The translations under genes and the position numbers were made by a program. The notes beneath the pieces are model-generated. The model was not told where the DNA came from and ran no database searches. It was given only the letters and a program-made list of their open reading frames with translations. Below, piece by piece: positions 61,940 through 64,000 of a DNA stretch of 64,000 nucleotides (its first letter is position 1; every line of letters starts with the position of its first letter). This DNA comes from Streptomyces scabiei 87.22 (GTDB taxonomy: Bacteria > Actinomycetota > Actinomycetes > Streptomycetales > Streptomycetaceae), in contig NC_013929.1 of NCBI RefSeq assembly GCF_000091305.1, positions 1,550,001 through 1,614,000 of the forward strand. The letters run 5' to 3'.

Positions 61940-63229
61940 TCAACGGGTACGGCGGGGGGCGCTGGTGAAGACGGCCAGCCGCAGCACGGCGAAGCGCACG
62001 CAGGTGACCACCACGGATGCCGTGGCGAGGACCGCGGTCTCAGCGGCTGTCGAGGCCCCGGGATCGAGCCACTTGAACCACAGCACCGCGCCGGAGGTGA
62101 CCAGGTACCCCAGGACGAACAGGCCCCCGGCGCCCAAGTGCGCTCGCGCGGGCGGAGCAGTGGAGTACCGGAAGGTGAGGCGTCGGTTCGCCTCCGTGTT
62201 GAGGACGGCGAGGACGAACAGCGAGACCAGGTTGGCGACGGCCGGGCTCCACCAACCGCGCAGCAGCCAGTAAAGCAGCGCCTGCCCGACCGTGGAGACG
62301 ACACCGATCGCCAGGAAGCAGCCGACCTCCCACGACAACGCGCCACGCCGGGTGGTGGGTGCGAGGACCGCGTCGGGGTGCTCGGCGGCCGGTGCGGGGC
62401 GAGACGGTACGTCGACCCGGGCGCCGCCGGATGCCTTGAGCCGCGTCATCCGCCACAGCCCGCGCAGGTCGTCCGTGGCGGTGCCCACAATGTCCACCCG
62501 GGTGTCCACGTCCTCGACCCAGTCGACGGGGACCTCGTGGACCCGCAGTCCGTTGTGCTCGGCGAGCAGCAGCAGCTCGGTGTCGAAGAACCACGCGTCA
62601 TCGCGGGCCACCTGCAACAAGGGCCGCAGCACCTCGGTGCGGGCCGCCTTGAATCCGCATTGGGCGTCGGTGAACCGGACGCCGTGCGTGAGCCGGATGA
62701 TGCCGTTGTAGCAGCGGGAGATGAACTCGCGGCGCGGGCCGCGCACCGTGCGCGACCCAGGTGCCAGCCGGGAACCGATGGCGAGGTCCGAGTGACCGCT
62801 GGCCAGGGGGGCGACCAGCGGCAGCAGCCCGTCGAGGCCGGTGGACAGGTCCACGTCCATGTACGCGACGATGTCCGCGTCGCTGGCGCCCCAGACGGTG
62901 CGCAGGGCGAGCCCGCGGCCCTTGCGGTCGAGGTGGACGACGCCGACGCCCGGCAGTTCGTCGGCGAGGCGACGGGCGGTGGCGAGGGTCTCGTCGGTGC
63001 TGGCGTTGTCGGCGACCGTGATCCGCCAGGGGAAGGGGAAGTCCGCCGCCAGTCGGGCGTGGAGTGTGCGCAGGCAGCCGGGCAGGGCGCGTTCCTCGTT
63101 GTAGACCGGAACGACGATGTCGACCGTCGCGGTACCGGCCTGTGCATGAAGGGACCGCTCGACCTGCTGGAACGGGGCCAAGCGCTCCGGGCGGGCAGTG
63201 GTCTCGGTGAGATGGGGGGTGGGAGTCAT
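61940..63229 (-). CDS. GT2 polyprenyl-phosphate sugar transferase fused to GtrA domain
   Basis: 429 aa. GT2 domain about 30-260: VDIVVPVYNEERALPGCLRT, VADNASTDETLATA, AYMDVDLSTGLDGLLPLVAP and QCGFKAARTEVLRPLLQVAR, as in dolichyl-phosphate-mannose synthases. The C-terminal four-helix GtrA-like domain (about 300-425: EVGCFLAIGVVSTVGQALLY) may flip the lipid-linked sugar. It would make the donor for the GT39 enzyme encoded next; the ykcC-ykcB pair of Bacillus is the known analogue. First gene of the cluster. Confidence 0.9.
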   Translation of the reverse strand: MTPTPHLTETTARPERLAPFQQVERSLHAQAGTATVDIVVPVYNEERALPGCLRTLHARLAADFPFPWRITVADNASTDETLATARRLADELPGVGVVHLDRKGRGLALRTVWGASDADIVAYMDVDLSTGLDGLLPLVAPLASGHSDLAIGSRLAPGSRTVRGPRREFISRCYNGIIRLTHGVRFTDAQCGFKAARTEVLRPLLQVARDDAWFFDTELLLLAEHNGLRVHEVPVDWVEDVDTRVDIVGTATDDLRGLWRMTRLKASGGARVDVPSRPAPAAEHPDAVLAPTTRRGALSWEVGCFLAIGVVSTVGQALLYWLLRGWWSPAVANLVSLFVLAVLNTEANRRLTFRYSTAPPARAHLGAGGLFVLGYLVTSGAVLWFKWLDPGASTAAETAVLATASVVVTCVRFAVLRLAVFTSAPRRTR

Positions 63230-63339
63230 GGCTTCCTCAGGCGTGAGGGGACGGCAGACTGCGGCTCTGAGGCCCAGGTCCGGGCCGCGGCCTCACTGTT
63301 GCCGCCCCGCCTGTGGAGGCGGGGAAAGAACGCTGAGAA

Positions 63340-63354
63340 CTGACAGAGAGTCAG
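63340..63354. promoter_or_regulatory. Palindrome upstream of the GT2-GT39 operon
   Basis: CTGAC-AGAGA-GTCAG is a perfect 5-bp inverted repeat in the short gap between the FAH gene and the GT2 start (111 bp upstream). It could be an operator of the operon or part of a terminator for the FAH gene. Similar to 43305-43317. Confidence 0.3.
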
Positions 63355-63381
63355 ATCTATGGCCGAAAGCACTCCCACGGT

Positions 63382-64000
63382 TCACTGCGAACCCGACCGC
63401 ACCACGGAGTTCCTGAGTTCCCCGACACCCTTGATCTCGGTGACCATGTCCACACCGGGGTACAGAAGGACCTCGGGTTCGCGTCCAGTGCCTGGTCCGG
63501 CCGGCCTGCCCGTCGTGATCAGGTCTCCGGGCAGCAGCGTGACTACGGTGCTGACATGGGCGATGACGGTGGCTACGTCGAAGATCAGCTGCGAGGTGTT
63601 CGCCTTCTGGCGGACCCGTCCGTCGATGACACAGCTCATCGTCAGACCCCGGCCGCCCGTCGGCACGTCGTCGGTGGTGACCATGGCGGGTCCCACCAGG
63701 GTGACGTCCGTGGACAGTCCCGACGCCGGGGCGCTTCCCGAGTCGCTCCGCGCGGCGACGCCGTTGACGACGGTGTAGCCCGCGACATGGCGCAGCGCCG
63801 TCCGGGCCGTGACCTCACGGGTCCGGCACCCGATCACCAGGCCCAACTCCACGCCCCAGTCCACGTCCCGGCCCTCGGCCGACAGGCAGATGGCGTCGCG
63901 GGCACCTGCAACGCCCTGGCCGCCTTGCCGCACGGAGAACACCGGAACGGTGGGGAAGGAGGTGCCCGTCTCCCGTACCCGTGCGGCGTAGTTGGGTCCC
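63382..64000 (-). CDS. Fumarylacetoacetate hydrolase family protein (5' end outside window)
   Basis: The frame enters at the right edge; 205 residues are visible, the C-terminal catalytic domain. PNYAARVRETGTSFPTVPVF, DVDWGVELGLVIGCRTREVT, HVAGYTVVNGVAAR and VIAHVSTVVTLLPGDLITTG fit the FAH/HpcE family, whose members cleave or isomerise 2,4-dioxo-acid intermediates of aromatic degradation. The metal-binding ExE region reads VELG, and the NDVSARD motif is NGVAARSD, so the third acidic metal ligand seems lost. Either a divergent enzyme or an inactive one. The start is not in the window. Confidence 0.78.
   Translation of the reverse strand, partial: GPNYAARVRETGTSFPTVPVFSVRQGGQGVAGARDAICLSAEGRDVDWGVELGLVIGCRTREVTARTALRHVAGYTVVNGVAARSDSGSAPASGLSTDVTLVGPAMVTTDDVPTGGRGLTMSCVIDGRVRQKANTSQLIFDVATVIAHVSTVVTLLPGDLITTGRPAGPGTGREPEVLLYPGVDMVTEIKGVGELRNSVVRSGSQ

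Overview
High GC, GTG/TTG starts, dense ATGA/GTGA overlaps and family content point to an actinomycete, most likely Streptomyces. The window reads as accessory, catabolic, IS-rich DNA. All family assignments come from reading the translated sequence; no database search was run.

Layout. (1) 0-0.5 kb: end of an unrecognised gene coupled to a small HTH/coiled-coil protein of possible Tn554-type ancestry. (2) 1.0-6.4 kb, module A: acyl-CoA-dehydrogenase-fold monooxygenase, two very small ORFs bracketing an SDR, dienelactone-hydrolase-like enzyme, damaged MDR dehydrogenase and a second monooxygenase, followed by an MFS transporter and TetR. (3) 9.6-21.9 kb, module B: paralogues of the module A enzymes (both monooxygenases, MDR dehydrogenase, a frameshifted SDR) plus flavin reductase, DUF1697, methyltransferase and VOC protein on the minus strand; then a divergent plus-strand arm of a third MDR dehydrogenase, intact SDR and benzoylformate-decarboxylase-like ThDP enzyme. 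Two paralogous MarR regulators belong to it. A large inverted operator in the divergent promoter recurs upstream of module A, so both modules are probably one regulon. (4) 21.9-23.3 kb: three broken genes.

(5) 23.4-28.2 kb: AraC regulator and a compact hydroxyquinol operon (phenol/resorcinol-type hydroxylase, maleylacetate reductase, hydroxyquinol 1,2-dioxygenase) leading aromatics to 3-oxoadipate. (6) 28.5-30.8 kb: relics and an amidase. (7) 31.4-39.5 kb: five-gene peptide/opine-type ABC importer, a MaoC-like protein with an acyl-CoA ligase, and a TetR; a related 18-bp motif precedes all three units.

(8) 39.6-49 kb: mobile-element region with a CHAT relic, tyrosine recombinase next to a perfect 16-bp inverted repeat, secreted lipase, truncated IS5 and IS256 genes and three different IS110 transposases. 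(9) 49-56.8 kb: RND transporter with an upstream two-component system, then TetR plus 14-TM MFS exporter. (10) 57.3-63.2 kb: probable operon of GT2-GtrA, GT39 mannosyltransferase, response regulator and sensor kinase. (11) The right edge cuts an FAH-family gene.

Most unusual is the module A/B system: duplicated enzyme sets, proline/glycine-rich inserts in several non-homologous enzymes, MDR dehydrogenases that have lost catalytic-zinc ligands, and small coupled ORFs resembling the two ends of the module B methyltransferase. The substrate is unknown. The benzoylformate-decarboxylase-like enzyme and adjacent hydroxyquinol operon make an aromatic compound plausible (inference).
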